From positions 88,324 through 152,323 of the forward strand of contig PABA01000048.1 of the NCBI GenBank assembly GCA_002699025.1: a stretch of 64,000 bases of DNA, read 5' to 3'. Of the stretch, positions 1 to 8,749 are shown in pieces. A program made the translations under genes and the position numbers. The stretch comes from Sandaracinus sp. (GTDB lineage Bacteria; Myxococcota_A; Polyangia; Polyangiales; Houyiibacteriaceae). The stretch's first letter is position 1, and each line of letters opens with the position of its first letter. The notes beneath the pieces were generated by a model, which was given only the letters and a program-made list of their open reading frames with translations, did not search any database and was not told where the DNA came from.

Positions 1-2716
1 GTGCCAGGCGCTCCTGCGCGGCGCGACGGGCTTCTCGTGAGCGCGCTCGCCGTTCGCGGAGGCGCTTCTCGACGGCGTCCGCGGGCTCGCCACCGAGCAG
101 CGAGCGGCGTCTCTCCTCGACGGCGCGGAGCTCCGCGGCCTTCTCGGCGGCCTCCGTTCCGGCCTTCGCGGCGCGGGCTGCGCACGACTTGTGCTGCGTC
201 GCTTGGTGCTCGAGGTCGACCGCGAGCTTCTCGATCGTCGCCTCGAGCTCCGCCTTCGCGTCTCGCTGCTGCTGGTAGCGCTGCGCGCGCTCCCGGGCCG
301 CGTCCCGCGTCGTCTGCGACGCGAGGCCGAGCTCTCGAAGAGTGGCCCGGAGCTTCTCCTCGGCCTGCTCGGAGGCGCGCCGGGCGGGCTCGCGTTCCTC
401 GCGCAGCTGCCGCACGCGCTCTTCCAGCCGCGCGGAGGCGTCCTGCTGCGCCATCAGGGTGCGCCGCGCCGTTTCGAGCTCGGACGCGAGGGAGGCCACG
501 ACGCCGCGCTGCGTCTTCTCCCGGGTCCGAAGCTCGGCGAGGTCGCGCTCACGCGCGGTATGGGCTTCGCGGCGCCGCTCGAGGTGCCGAGAGCGCGCGT
601 CGAGCTCTTCCTGCATCGCCTCGGGCGTATCGGCGCGCAGCGCCTCGGGGAGCCGGCCGACCGCGTCTCGGGCCTCCTGCGCCCGCCGCTGGGCGTTCGC
701 GCGGGACTCCCGTACCCGGCTCAACTTCTGCTGGGTGCCTTCCAGATCGTGCCGCACCGCGGCGAACGTCTCCACGGCATGCCGGGCCTCCTCGTCGGCC
801 CGCTCCAGCTCTGAACGCAGCGCCGCCGTTCGGTGCGCGGGCGCGCTCTCTGCGTAGGGGTGATCGGTCGCTCCGCAGAGCGGGCAGGGCTCTCCGTCGA
901 CGAGCAGCTCGCGGTGCTCTTCGAGGCTCGCCTCCCGCTCGGCGCGCGCGAGGCGCCGCCGGAGCACCTCGAGCTCGCTCGCGGCGCGGTCCCGCTCGGC
1001 CTCGGTCTCGCGCCGCCGTACGGTCAGCCCGCCCAGGCGCCCTTCGAGCGCCGCCTCCTCGCGCGCGGCCTCGTCGCACGCGGCCCGCGCCTGCGCCCAG
1101 CTCTCGCGGCGTGCGGCGGCGGTGGCGGGCGCGGCGGCGTCCTCCTCGAGCGCTTTGCGTTCCCGGGCGTGGGCGTCCGTGTCCAGCTCGCCGATCGCTT
1201 CCCGGGTGGCTTCGAGCTTCGCGGCGGCCTCGGCGTACGTCGCCCGGCGTTCGTCGCAGAGCCGTTCGGCGGAGTCCCGCGTGGCGCGGGCGGACGCCTC
1301 CTTCTGGGTCAGCTCATCGAGCTTCCCGTCGAGCTCGCGAACCCGGCTCTGCTGCCGCTCGGCGTCGTCGAAGAGCCTCTCGAGCTCGGGCCAGCGCGCG
1401 AGGAGGCGGGCGTCGCCGACGTGTGCCTCGAGCCAGGCGGAGAGCTTCGAGAGCGCCGGCTTCTTCGCGTCGAGCGCCTCCGCCAGCTCGCTCAGCGTCG
1501 TGGCCGCCACGGCGAAGGCGGTGTCCTCTTCGTCGCGCTTCGCCGCGAGCCGCGCGAGCTCGCTTCGGATCCGCGCGAGGTCCGCGTCGAGCTGCCGCGC
1601 CTCCTCGAGCTCCTTGCCCACGCGCTCGGCGGCCAGCTCGACGCCCGCGTGGGCGGCCTCGCTCCGGCTCGCGGCGGCCTCGGCCTTCGTCCGCTCGGGC
1701 TCCTGCTTCGCCAGCGCCACCCGGTCCGCGTCGCGTTCCAGGCGCGCCTGCCTCAGAGCCGTCTCGGCCTCCCTCAGCCAGTGGAGCGGCTCTCGTGCAC
1801 GTTCGGCGGCCTCCACCTCATCGAGTGCCCGAACCGAGTCCTGCTCTTCATCCAGCTCGGCCCGGGCCGCCTCGACCGCGGCTTCGGCCTCCCGGACCTT
1901 CTTCGCGAGCTCGGCGTCTCTCTCCAGCCAGACCACCTGCCCCTTCAGGGCATCGCGTCGTGCGCCGAGGTTCTCGAGCGCAGCCTCCACGGCCTTTCGC
2001 CGCAGCGGGTCGGGGCCTGCACCATCTTCGACCTGCTCCTCCAGGGCGCCGATCCGCGCGTCCAGCTGCGCCAGCTCCGCCTCCAGCTCCTTCTTCCGCT
2101 GGAAGGCGAGCTCCGAGATCTCCGAGTAGAGCTCCGTCCCCGTCAGCTTCTCGAGCAGGCCCGCGCGCTCGTCCGCCTTCGCGCGCAGGAGCTCCGCGAA
2201 GCGCCCCTGCGGCAGCACCACCGAGCGCCGGAGCTCCTCCACCGAGAAGCCGACCCGCTTCTCCATCGCCTTCTGCACCTGGCGCTTCTTGTTCTTGGCG
2301 ACGCATCGGTCGGCGGCCACGTCGACCAGCGACCACTTCGCCTGCTGCACCCTGGCGCCCACCTTCTTCCGCGCCCGGTGCACCCACCAGCGCGCGCGGT
2401 AGTGCCGGCCGTCGACGCCGTCGAAGTCGACCACCACGCCGCCCTCGCCCGCGTCGCTCCGGAGCCAGGTGCGCGGGTCGAAGGCCGAGAGCCCGCTCTC
2501 GTCATCGAGCACCGGCGCGCCGTTCTGCGAGGGCAGGCGCGTCACCTCGTCGAAGAAGGCGAGGGTGATGGCGTCGAGCAGCGTCGACTTGCCCGCGCCC
2601 GTCGGGCCGACGATGGGCACGATGCCGGCCCCCGCGAGCGGCTCGCCCTCGAAGTCGAGGGTGTGCTCGCCGCGGTAGGTGCCGAGGTTCGTGATCTGGA
2701 TGGAGCGGATTCTCAT
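1..2716 (-). CDS. sbcC: SbcC-like exonuclease subunit (SMC/Rad50-type ATPase), 3' end missing
   Basis: ATPase subunit of the SbcCD nuclease, which opens DNA hairpins and trims ends at double-strand breaks. The reading frame starts MRIRSIQITNLGTYRG and has a Walker A P-loop, GPTGAGKST, near residue 35. Long Glu/Arg/Ala-rich coiled-coil sequence follows. A zinc-hook motif CPLC lies near residue 611 (about position 884), the Rad50/SbcC dimerisation signature. The ATG overlaps the sbcD stop in ATGA, so the pair is translationally coupled. About 905 codons are present; the distal coiled coil and the C-terminal ATPase half (signature motif, Walker B) run off the left edge. The opposite strand carries long open frames that are only composition shadows. 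Confidence 0.93.
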   Translation of the reverse strand, partial: MRIRSIQITNLGTYRGEHTLDFEGEPLAGAGIVPIVGPTGAGKSTLLDAITLAFFDEVTRLPSQNGAPVLDDESGLSAFDPRTWLRSDAGEGGVVVDFDGVDGRHYRARWWVHRARKKVGARVQQAKWSLVDVAADRCVAKNKKRQVQKAMEKRVGFSVEELRRSVVLPQGRFAELLRAKADERAGLLEKLTGTELYSEISELAFQRKKELEAELAQLDARIGALEEQVEDGAGPDPLRRKAVEAALENLGARRDALKGQVVWLERDAELAKKVREAEAAVEAARAELDEEQDSVRALDEVEAAERAREPLHWLREAETALRQARLERDADRVALAKQEPERTKAEAAASRSEAAHAGVELAAERVGKELEEARQLDADLARIRSELARLAAKRDEEDTAFAVAATTLSELAEALDAKKPALSKLSAWLEAHVGDARLLARWPELERLFDDAERQQSRVRELDGKLDELTQKEASARATRDSAERLCDERRATYAEAAAKLEATREAIGELDTDAHARERKALEEDAAAPATAAARRESWAQARAACDEAAREEAALEGRLGGLTVRRRETEAERDRAASELEVLRRRLARAEREASLEEHRELLVDGEPCPLCGATDHPYAESAPAHRTAALRSELERADEEARHAVETFAAVRHDLEGTQQKLSRVRESRANAQRRAQEARDAVGRLPEALRADTPEAMQEELDARSRHLERRREAHTARERDLAELRTREKTQRGVVASLASELETARRTLMAQQDASARLEERVRQLREEREPARRASEQAEEKLRATLRELGLASQTTRDAARERAQRYQQQRDAKAELEATIEKLAVDLEHQATQHKSCAARAAKAGTEAAEKAAELRAVEERRRSLLGGEPADAVEKRLRERRARSREARRAAQERLA

Positions 2717-3927
2717 GCCGGGGTGCTCTCTCGATTCTCGGCTTCGCGAAGGAGCTCGCGGAAGCACGTGACGAGGGCCTCTTCGGGCGGGCCTCCGCGG
2801 CGCCGCTCGTGCAGCGCCGCGAACACCTGCTCCGGCTCGAAGGTCTGGAGGCCGCTCTCCGAAGAGACGGTCGACGGGCCCACCATCTGACGGATCGGCG
2901 CGTCGATGCGCACGGCCACCAACCGCGCGCCGAAGGGCGCGAGCGCCTCGCGCACCCGGTCGCGGGCCCGTGGGGCCAGGTCCGTCAGGCGCACGTCCAC
3001 GAAAGCGTGCTCCTCGGCCGGTGCCTCCGCGTCGGGGAGGTCGCTCGCGGCGATCTCGCCGACCACCTCTTCCAGCGCTCCTTCGAAGCGCCGCACCGGC
3101 ACGCTCCGCGGCACGATCCGGCTCCGCACGGAGCGGAGCGTCGCGCCGTCGAAGTCCGCCACCAGCACCTGGTGCGTGTAGCCGGCCTCGCCCATCGAGA
3201 GCGGGATGGGCGAGCCGCAGTAGCGCACGCGCTCGCTCCCCACGGGCTGAGCGAGGTGCAGGTGGCCGAGCGCCACGTAGGCCACGTCGCGACCGAAGAT
3301 CGCGGTGGGCACCGCCTCCTCTCCGCCGCGGAGCACCGGCCGCTCCGAGTCCGTCTCCCGGAGGGCGGCCCCCGCCATGTGGCAATGCCCCATGGCCAGC
3401 AGCGCTTCGCCGCCGCGGCAGCGCTCCCGCGCGGCGTCGAGCGCGCGCTCGTAGACGGCGGCGTAGCCCTCCGCCGTGCCGAGCGAGGCCGGGTAGTCGC
3501 CGGGCCGCAGGAAGGGCATCGCCACGACGTGCGCCGCCACCTCGCCGTGGCCATCCGTGAGCGGCACCCGCACCCGCTCCGGCCGCGCTTCGTCGTAGCC
3601 GCCGATCAGCCGAATCCGGCGCTCGACCACCTCCGCCGGCGCCTCGAGCCGCGCCGCGCCGTCGTGGTTGCCGCCCGTGACCACGATGTCCAGCTCCGGG
3701 CAGCGCGCGTGCGCCGCCTCGAGGAAGGCGTAGAAGCTCCGGACCGCGCTCGAGGGCGGGATGACGCGGTCGTAGACATCTCCCGAGACCAGCAGCGCGT
3801 CGGCCCCCTCCTCCTCGAGGAGATCGAGCAGCCACGCGAAGAAGCGCGCGTGCTCGTGGGCCCGCGAGTGGCTCGCGAGCGTGTGCCCGAGATGCCAGTC
3901 CGACGTGTGCACCACCCGCAGGCTCAT
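2713..3927 (-). CDS. sbcD: SbcD-like exonuclease subunit (metallophosphoesterase)
   Basis: Nuclease subunit of SbcCD, about 404 aa, a calcineurin-like Mn-dependent phosphoesterase. Metal-binding motifs run in the usual order: DWHLGH near the N terminus, GDVYDR, GGNHD, GHCHM and GHLHL. The start MSLRVVHTSDWHLG is chosen because it places the first metal motif about 10 residues in, as in the family, and because it overlaps the stop of the upstream 62-codon gene in ATGA; a longer upstream frame exists but adds low-complexity Ala/Arg sequence. It is coupled downstream to sbcC by another 4-nt overlap. Confidence 0.94.
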   Translation of the reverse strand: MSLRVVHTSDWHLGHTLASHSRAHEHARFFAWLLDLLEEEGADALLVSGDVYDRVIPPSSAVRSFYAFLEAAHARCPELDIVVTGGNHDGAARLEAPAEVVERRIRLIGGYDEARPERVRVPLTDGHGEVAAHVVAMPFLRPGDYPASLGTAEGYAAVYERALDAARERCRGGEALLAMGHCHMAGAALRETDSERPVLRGGEEAVPTAIFGRDVAYVALGHLHLAQPVGSERVRYCGSPIPLSMGEAGYTHQVLVADFDGATLRSVRSRIVPRSVPVRRFEGALEEVVGEIAASDLPDAEAPAEEHAFVDVRLTDLAPRARDRVREALAPFGARLVAVRIDAPIRQMVGPSTVSSESGLQTFEPEQVFAALHERRRGGPPEEALVTCFRELLREAENRESTPA

Positions 3928-4112
3928 CGCGCCCCCTCGAGCTCGAAGAGCGCCGCCTGCTGGTCCATCCACGCGAGCACGTCGTGCACCGCCGCCCGGT
4001 AGGACGGCGGCGGCGTCCCGCACTCCACGCGCCCCCGCTCGAAGAGCCGCTCCGGCGAGACCCGCAGCAGCTCCAACACTTCGCCTACGGCGAGATCGAG
4101 TTCATCATCCAC
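3924..4112 (-). CDS. Small acidic protein encoded just upstream of sbcD
   Basis: A 62-aa frame starting at GTG (MDDELDLAVGEVLELL) and overlapping the sbcD start by 4 nt. It is acidic at the N terminus and predicted mostly helical, with a C-terminal segment VHDVLAWMDQQAALFELEGAR. No known family is recognised. The tight ATGA overlap with sbcD argues that it is translated and functions with, or regulates translation of, the nuclease; that is inference. No close Shine-Dalgarno sequence is obvious for the GTG. Confidence 0.55.
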   Translation of the reverse strand: MDDELDLAVGEVLELLRVSPERLFERGRVECGTPPPSYRAAVHDVLAWMDQQAALFELEGAR

Positions 4113-4180
4113 GCCCGGAGAGACGGCGCGGGCGAGTCGATCTGACAGCCCGCCGGGCGTCTACGGGGAAGGGGGCGCTC

Positions 4181-4348
4181 TCAGCTTCGCTCGGCGCCGC
4201 ACACGAGCCCGAAGAGCTTCTCGCGGAGGGCAGGGAGCTCCACGCGGTCGAGGAGTCTCTGGAGCCACTCGAGGGTTTCGACGCTGCCCGACCAGTGCTC
4301 CTCCAGCAGCTCTTCGCTCACGTACTTGCGGTGGATGAGCTTGGTCAT
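4181..4348 (-). CDS. Small protein (55 aa), unknown
   Basis: Short frame starting MTKLIHRKYVSEELL, with an in-frame ATG two codons earlier at 4354 as an alternative. Trp, Leu and Glu are prominent and codon use is normal for the window. Its ATG overlaps the stop of the upstream 120-aa gene in ATGA, which is the main evidence that it is real. No signal peptide or membrane segment. Unknown function; the pair 4345-4707 and 4181-4348 looks like a two-gene unit, and a small two-component module such as toxin-antitoxin cannot be excluded or supported. Confidence 0.5.
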   Translation of the reverse strand: MTKLIHRKYVSEELLEEHWSGSVETLEWLQRLLDRVELPALREKLFGLVCGAERS

Positions 4349-4707
4349 GCACATCGTCGCTTGCCCCCTTCGAGGAACCCGCGAGGGATGAGAGATGCCA
4401 GGTAGTCCAGGAAGCCCGGGAGCTCCTTCTCCGTCTTCGAGGCCTTCTTGGTGAAGTCGGACCAGGCGCTCGACTCGCTGGCGCCGTGATCGGAGGCCGC
4501 CTGTCGAAACGTCGCGAAGTCGTCGAAGGAAGGGGCGTTCGGGTCGTAGAGAACGATTCCCGAGCTGCCCTCATCGGCCCGCTTCGCGCTCTCTTGCAAG
4601 AGCGGTGAATCCGCCGCCGTGACGCTGCGGACGTCTGCGCGGAAGTCCACCCAATGCCCATCGAGCTGGCTCAGGTCGATGGCGACATCTCCGACCTGTT
4701 TCTTCAA
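4345..4707 (-). CDS. Hypothetical protein (120 aa), overlaps next small gene
   Basis: The frame begins near position 4730 after an in-frame stop, and TTG at 4707 is the only plausible start. The N terminus KKQVGDVAIDLSQLDGHW is followed by a soluble, mixed-charge chain ending in a Lys/Arg-rich tail. No known family is recognised. It overlaps the following 55-aa gene by 4 nt, which supports translation. Base composition is lower in GC than the adjacent sbc genes, suggesting an accessory origin. The start is uncertain. Confidence 0.5.
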   Translation of the reverse strand: MKKQVGDVAIDLSQLDGHWVDFRADVRSVTAADSPLLQESAKRADEGSSGIVLYDPNAPSFDDFATFRQAASDHGASESSAWSDFTKKASKTEKELPGFLDYLASLIPRGFLEGGKRRCA

Positions 4708-4959
4708 GTCGGCGAGCAGCTCATCGATACGCCAGCATCAGGGGTGCGGAGGTGGTGGGCCTCTCGGCGCTCGCTCTGAGGCTCCGAGCAGCCGCTACCG
4801 TGGGTGGTCGGCGTGTCGGGTGACGGGGTTGTCGAGACCCGTTGGCCGAGGGCCGGAGCTCCCTTGGGTTGCCGTTTCGACCACGATGCGTGCTTCGCTC
4901 GAAGGCCGTCATTGCATGCGCACGGGCTGCCGTGTTGATCTCCTCACGAGGAGGGCACG

Positions 4960-5898
4960 ATGCGTAAGAACGAAGTCGCCGTACTCGGTATCGACCCGGG
5001 AACGAGCAAGAGCTGGAGCGTCGTCGAAGCCCGAGCGAAGCCCGGAGCGAGCCTCGGGCGCCTGGTGCCCGAACCGATGGAGGCGTGGCCGCACGACTCG
5101 CTCGAGGAGGGGGTCGAGCAGGTCGAGGAGCGCGCGCGGGACCATGCGTGTCTCCTGGTGATCGATGCGCCGCTCCGGTTCCCTCGCACGCTGGCGGAGG
5201 CGTCGTTCGTGCCGGATGAGCAGAACGCCCACTACCCCTTCGATGTGAATCCGTTCTCCACGCGCCCGTGCGAACGGGCGCTCAGAGGCAAGCCACGTCG
5301 GAAGACGCTGCACGAGTCCGTTCGAGGCCTCGAGGCGGCGCTGCAGGAGCTCCGGGCGGAGGCCAAGAAGAGGCGGTCGACGTGGTTTCGCCATGCCGAA
5401 GGGGTCAGCGTCCAGCCCTTCATGCAGGCGCCGCACGGGCCCATCGTCGACGCCTTCCTGGTCGCGCTTCGGGACGCCGGGCTACCCGTCGAGCTCTCCT
5501 TGGAGGCGATGCTCTCCGGCTCCTGGGAGAAGGGCCGAGTGTACGTGGCCGAATCCCACCCCGCCGTGAGCATGGCGATGACTCCGGGGGTGGAGGCGGT
5601 GCCCAAGTACAAAGGGGGGTCGGAGTCCGTCAAGAACCTCGTGAAGCAGCTCGGGCCGTACGCGAGCAGCGTCCTGGCGCCTCCGCATCCGGAGCTACAC
5701 GACGACGACGACGAGCTCGACGCCTTCGTCTCCGCCTTGAACGGAGTGAGCGTGGTGCTGGGGCGAGCGGATGTGTTCGGCACGGACGAGCACGGCTACT
5801 TCCTGGTGCCCCAGCGGGAGAGTGGGCCGGCGTGGCGCGACCTCTGGCGTGAGGCCGCGGACGGGCTCCCCACGAAGACGAGCACCTCCGGTCGCTAG
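4960..5898 (+). CDS. DUF429-like predicted RNase H-fold nuclease
   Basis: 312-aa soluble protein with a good Shine-Dalgarno (GAGGAGG) 5-6 nt before ATG. The N terminus carries VLGIDPGTSKSWSVVE, the first beta-strand Asp of an RNase H/actin-like fold. An internal strand LLVIDAPL and a late DDDELDAFVSAL helix supply further acidic residues in the places expected for DUF429-type predicted nucleases. Activity is inferred, not known. Its stop lies one base from the stop of the convergent HEPN gene. DUF429 proteins are often found in defence and mobile neighbourhoods, which fits here. Confidence 0.7.
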   Translation: MRKNEVAVLGIDPGTSKSWSVVEARAKPGASLGRLVPEPMEAWPHDSLEEGVEQVEERARDHACLLVIDAPLRFPRTLAEASFVPDEQNAHYPFDVNPFSTRPCERALRGKPRRKTLHESVRGLEAALQELRAEAKKRRSTWFRHAEGVSVQPFMQAPHGPIVDAFLVALRDAGLPVELSLEAMLSGSWEKGRVYVAESHPAVSMAMTPGVEAVPKYKGGSESVKNLVKQLGPYASSVLAPPHPELHDDDDELDAFVSALNGVSVVLGRADVFGTDEHGYFLVPQRESGPAWRDLWREAADGLPTKTSTSGR

Positions 5899-5899
5899 G

Positions 5900-6505
5900 C
5901 TAGATACGGTCGGGCCAGCGGTCCTTCCAGAGTGCTTCGAAGCGCGCGCGAAGGTCTGAGCGTGCTGGGTCGAGGAGCGCGGCGAGGTAGTCGGCGTGGT
6001 AGCGCTGCACGCGCTCGAGCACCCGGTTCGGGGAGATGAGTAGCCGGTCTCCGTCGATGGCCACCGCGTCCGGGAGCGAGTTGGAGATACGGATACGCTC
6101 GCGCGTGATGCCATCGTGGAAGAGCCCGCAGCGGACGTCTTCGTAGAAGGTCTGGACGGCCGGAGTTCCGCTTAGCTCGGGGAAGGCGCGCGCGAAGCCG
6201 TCGCGAAAGAAGCGGCCCGACTCCCCCGGGCGGGGAACACGCCCGACTCGGTAGTGCTCGTTCCCCTCGAAGTAGGCGACCGCTATCATCAGCACGACGA
6301 AGCCGTCGTGGGGGAGGCGGCTCGCACAATCGAGGAACCAGCCGCGCACGCGGTCGTCGTAGATGCGCACGTGCGTGTCGAACTCCGCGAGCGGATACCA
6401 ACGCTGCTCTTGGTTGTGCCAGACCTCGTCCCGGCCCGGGAAGCGCTTGAAGTGGAGGCCGATGGCGAGGTGAGGCTGGTCGAGGTCCGGGGGTGGGGTC
6501 GTCAT
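5900..6505 (-). CDS. Stand-alone HEPN-domain protein (pEK499_p136-like)
   Basis: 201-aa soluble protein. The key motif is YEDVRCGLFHDGI with R125 and H130, the Rx4-6H catalytic signature of HEPN ribonucleases. Upstream helices (VLMIAVAYFEGNEHY and the RFFRDGFARAFPEL segment) fit the four-helix HEPN core. There is no CARF or other sensor domain, so regulation is unknown. It lies about 400 bp downstream of a CARF-HEPN gene on the same strand, with a shortened gene between. The family assignment (pEK499_p136 HEPN) is from memory of the RCGLxHDG pattern. RNA cleavage is inferred from the conserved pair. Confidence 0.65.
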   Translation of the reverse strand: MTTPPPDLDQPHLAIGLHFKRFPGRDEVWHNQEQRWYPLAEFDTHVRIYDDRVRGWFLDCASRLPHDGFVVLMIAVAYFEGNEHYRVGRVPRPGESGRFFRDGFARAFPELSGTPAVQTFYEDVRCGLFHDGITRERIRISNSLPDAVAIDGDRLLISPNRVLERVQRYHADYLAALLDPARSDLRARFEALWKDRWPDRI

Positions 6506-6603
6506 GGGGGGCTACCTGTCCAGTGGGGAAGCCTTGGTTCCGGTTCTGGACCTATCGGGTCTGGCGCCCGAAACAGTGCTGGCCCTGAGACGTTCGAGCT
6601 CGA

Positions 6604-6870
6604 CTACTCTGACGCTGCCGATGGAGAGGTGGTCGGGCAAACGACCTTGGGGTTCTCGGCCTCGAGGATGGCGTCCCAGCGGGTGGCGAGGAGCGCGTGG
6701 ACGAGATCCTGGAGGGCGTCGTCGGAGACGTCCCACTTGGAGCGGACGGCGGGGCCGGCGTCGCGGCGGGCGGCCTCGTAGAGGCGACGGGTGGCCTCGG
6801 CGACCTGGGTGGGGTCGTCGCTCGAGAGCGCGGTGTCGGCCCATTGCCGCCATTGGTCCGCCGTCGGCAC
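6604..6870 (-). pseudogene. Shortened sigma-like gene fragment
   Basis: 88-codon frame from GTG. The N-terminal part, with WDVSDDALQDLVHALL followed by AILEAENP, resembles region 2 of small sigma-70-family proteins in this kind of locus, where AENPRxYF normally continues into the DNA-binding helices. Here the frame leaves that pattern immediately after AENP and stops about 13 codons later in unrelated sequence, so the C-terminal two thirds seem lost by deletion or recombination. The assignment to sigma factors is tentative. The fragment lies just downstream of the csx2-like gene (6907-8184). Confidence 0.4.
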
Positions 6871-6906
6871 GGGGCCGAGGGTACACGATGGCGAGCCGGT
6901 TGGTGG

Positions 6907-8184
6907 TCACTCGGATGAGGGGTGGGCGACCTCGCGCTCGAAGCTGGCGACGAGCTCTCGGGCCTGCTCGAGGATCGTCTTGGCGGGGCGGGAGGAGCGA
7001 CGGAACTCCCCGTGGATGGTGTCGTTCCGGAGGTCGATCAGGGCGCCGTCGCTGCCCATCTGGAGGCCGATCTTCTCGTCGGCGGCATGGCGCGCGTCGG
7101 AGTCGAAGTCGCTTTGGCCCGGGCGGCAGGCTTCGGGGGCGGCGACGGTGCAGGTGTGTCCTTCGCGGAGCACGACGATGCACTCGGCGACGCGGCCCCA
7201 GTCGAGGTAGGCGCGGGCGAGGGCGGCGAGGGCCTGGAGGCCGGTGGGGGAGCCGAGGTGGTCGGCGGCGCCGTCGCGGACGTTGACGGTGAGGGGGCGG
7301 ATGCGGTCGGCGATGCGCTCGAGCACCTGGTGGAGGACGGGGAGATGGCGCTCGACGTCGGCGCGCGCGGCCTCGATGGCTCGGTAGAGCTGGTGGGCGG
7401 ACCCGCCGCTGCAATCCGGACCGAGGAGGAGCTTGCCGATGCGGAGGGCGTCGAGGTCGTTGCCGAACTGGATGAGCGCCTTTCCGAGGCGTTGCAGCTC
7501 CGGGGGATCGCCCAGGCGGCCGGACTGGGCCCAGCGCTTGCTGAGCTCCCGGCCGAGCTGCTTGGTGGGGCGGGCGAGGTCGGCGGCGCGGCCGGAGCCG
7601 AGGAAGCGGCCGGCGGCGATGGACCACTCGACCACGTCGAGGGTGGCGGTGACGTCCCAGATGGGGGCGCGGCCTTCGTGGGCGTCCTTTGCCTCGAAGG
7701 CGCCGTAGACGATGCGGATGGGGCGGCGGCCGTCGAGGGCGCGGAGGAGGGTGAGCGCCGAGGCGGCGAAGAAGGGCTGGACGCGGAAGCCGTGGGTGAT
7801 GTCGAGGAGGAGCGGGGTGTCGTGGCGTTCGAGGAGCTCGGCGGTGGTGGAGAAGAGGCTCCAGAGGTCGTCGTGGCTGCCGCCTCCGCCGATGCGGATG
7901 TGCTCGGGGGTGGGGGCGCCGAGGGCGGTGAGCTCGGCGGTGAGGGCGTCGCCGTGCTTGGTCCAGGCGGCGTCGGTGCAGAGGACGGTGATGCGGGAGG
8001 GGCGGTGGAGCGCGGCGAGGGCGGCCTGGATGAAGCGGGTGCGGATGACGGGGGCGTCAGGAGCCTCTGAGGGATCCGAGGGTTCGCCGGTGGCGTCGAA
8101 GTAGGGGACCTCGGTGTAGGCGCCGGTGCCGAGGAAGGTGAGGAGCTCGGGGGCGTCGGGGGTGGGGAGCGTCGTCGTCGTCAT
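6907..8184 (-). CDS. CARF-HEPN ribonuclease, Csx2/TM1812 family (Csx1 superfamily)
   Basis: 425-aa type III CRISPR ancillary protein. The N-terminal CARF domain shows the TM1812 hallmarks FLGTGAY (residues 17-23) and LLLDITHGFRVQPF (about 125-138), which bind cyclic oligoadenylate in this family. The C-terminal HEPN domain has RNDTIH, R386 and H391, the catalytic pair of a metal-independent RNase. It should cut RNA when Cas10 signals. It is encoded about 18 kb beyond the array and 35 kb from cas10, separated from the main locus by the MADS-like operon. It is divergent from the gene at 8240 with about 55 bp between. Confidence 0.85.
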   Translation of the reverse strand: MTTTTLPTPDAPELLTFLGTGAYTEVPYFDATGEPSDPSEAPDAPVIRTRFIQAALAALHRPSRITVLCTDAAWTKHGDALTAELTALGAPTPEHIRIGGGGSHDDLWSLFSTTAELLERHDTPLLLDITHGFRVQPFFAASALTLLRALDGRRPIRIVYGAFEAKDAHEGRAPIWDVTATLDVVEWSIAAGRFLGSGRAADLARPTKQLGRELSKRWAQSGRLGDPPELQRLGKALIQFGNDLDALRIGKLLLGPDCSGGSAHQLYRAIEAARADVERHLPVLHQVLERIADRIRPLTVNVRDGAADHLGSPTGLQALAALARAYLDWGRVAECIVVLREGHTCTVAAPEACRPGQSDFDSDARHAADEKIGLQMGSDGALIDLRNDTIHGEFRRSSRPAKTILEQARELVASFEREVAHPSSE

Positions 8185-8239
8185 GGGGGATCCTGTGGGT
8201 TGGTTCGGAGTATGGTGGGCGGGAGAGAAGGAGGTGCGC

Positions 8240-8740
8240 GTGGGAGAGCTGTATCGATGGGCGGTGGCCGAGCAGGCGCCGGAGGTGGTGGACTTCGAGG
8301 CGCTGGATGTGCGGGAGCCGGAGGAGGTGGCGCCGGAGGGGGAGGAGCCGCTGGACTGGGTGGAGACGCTGGAGGCGGCGGAGGCGCTCGGGTTCGAGCT
8401 CGATGGGGAGAGCTACTGGGTGTACCAGGGGGGTGCGCAGGCGATGTGTTGCGGGGGGCGGACGATGGGGCTCGAGGCGGGGAGCTTGGGGGAGGCGGTG
8501 GAGGCGGCGCTGCGGGAGCTCGTGGGTGGCGCGGCGAGGGTGGAGGTGCGGTACCTGCCGGTCGCGCCGAACCCGTACAACAACGCGGGGTGGCGGGTGT
8601 CGGGGCGGCGGGGGCGGTACGAGGCGCGGAGCCTGGTGAGCAGCGACTTCGACTTGGAGGGGGAGGTCGAGGGGGATGCGGTGCGGGCGGCGGCCGAAGG
8701 GTTGGAGGCGGCGTTGTGGAGGGAGCTCGAGACGCTGTAG
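8240..8740 (+). CDS. Hypothetical protein, divergent from the csx gene
   Basis: The GTG at 8240 is chosen because AAGGAGG sits 5-6 nt upstream; a GTG two codons earlier overlaps that site. The product, about 166 aa, is soluble and acidic, with WVYQGGAQAMCCGGRTMGLE in the middle and YLPVAPNPYNNAGWRVSGRRG later. The CC pair and the Asn/Tyr-rich segment may be functional, but no known family is recognised. It shares a short promoter region with the CARF-HEPN gene, so it may belong to the CRISPR accessory set; this is only positional inference. Confidence 0.6.
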   Translation: MGELYRWAVAEQAPEVVDFEALDVREPEEVAPEGEEPLDWVETLEAAEALGFELDGESYWVYQGGAQAMCCGGRTMGLEAGSLGEAVEAALRELVGGAARVEVRYLPVAPNPYNNAGWRVSGRRGRYEARSLVSSDFDLEGEVEGDAVRAAAEGLEAALWRELETL

Positions 8741-8749
8741 GGGGCTCGG

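Noticed and set aside
1..2568. Very long plus-strand open frames opposite sbcC
   Set aside because: Composition shadows: Arg/Ala/Pro-rich with no family pattern, whereas the minus strand encodes SbcC with P-loop and zinc hook. The same applies to long frames opposite the cmr genes and the LuxR cluster.
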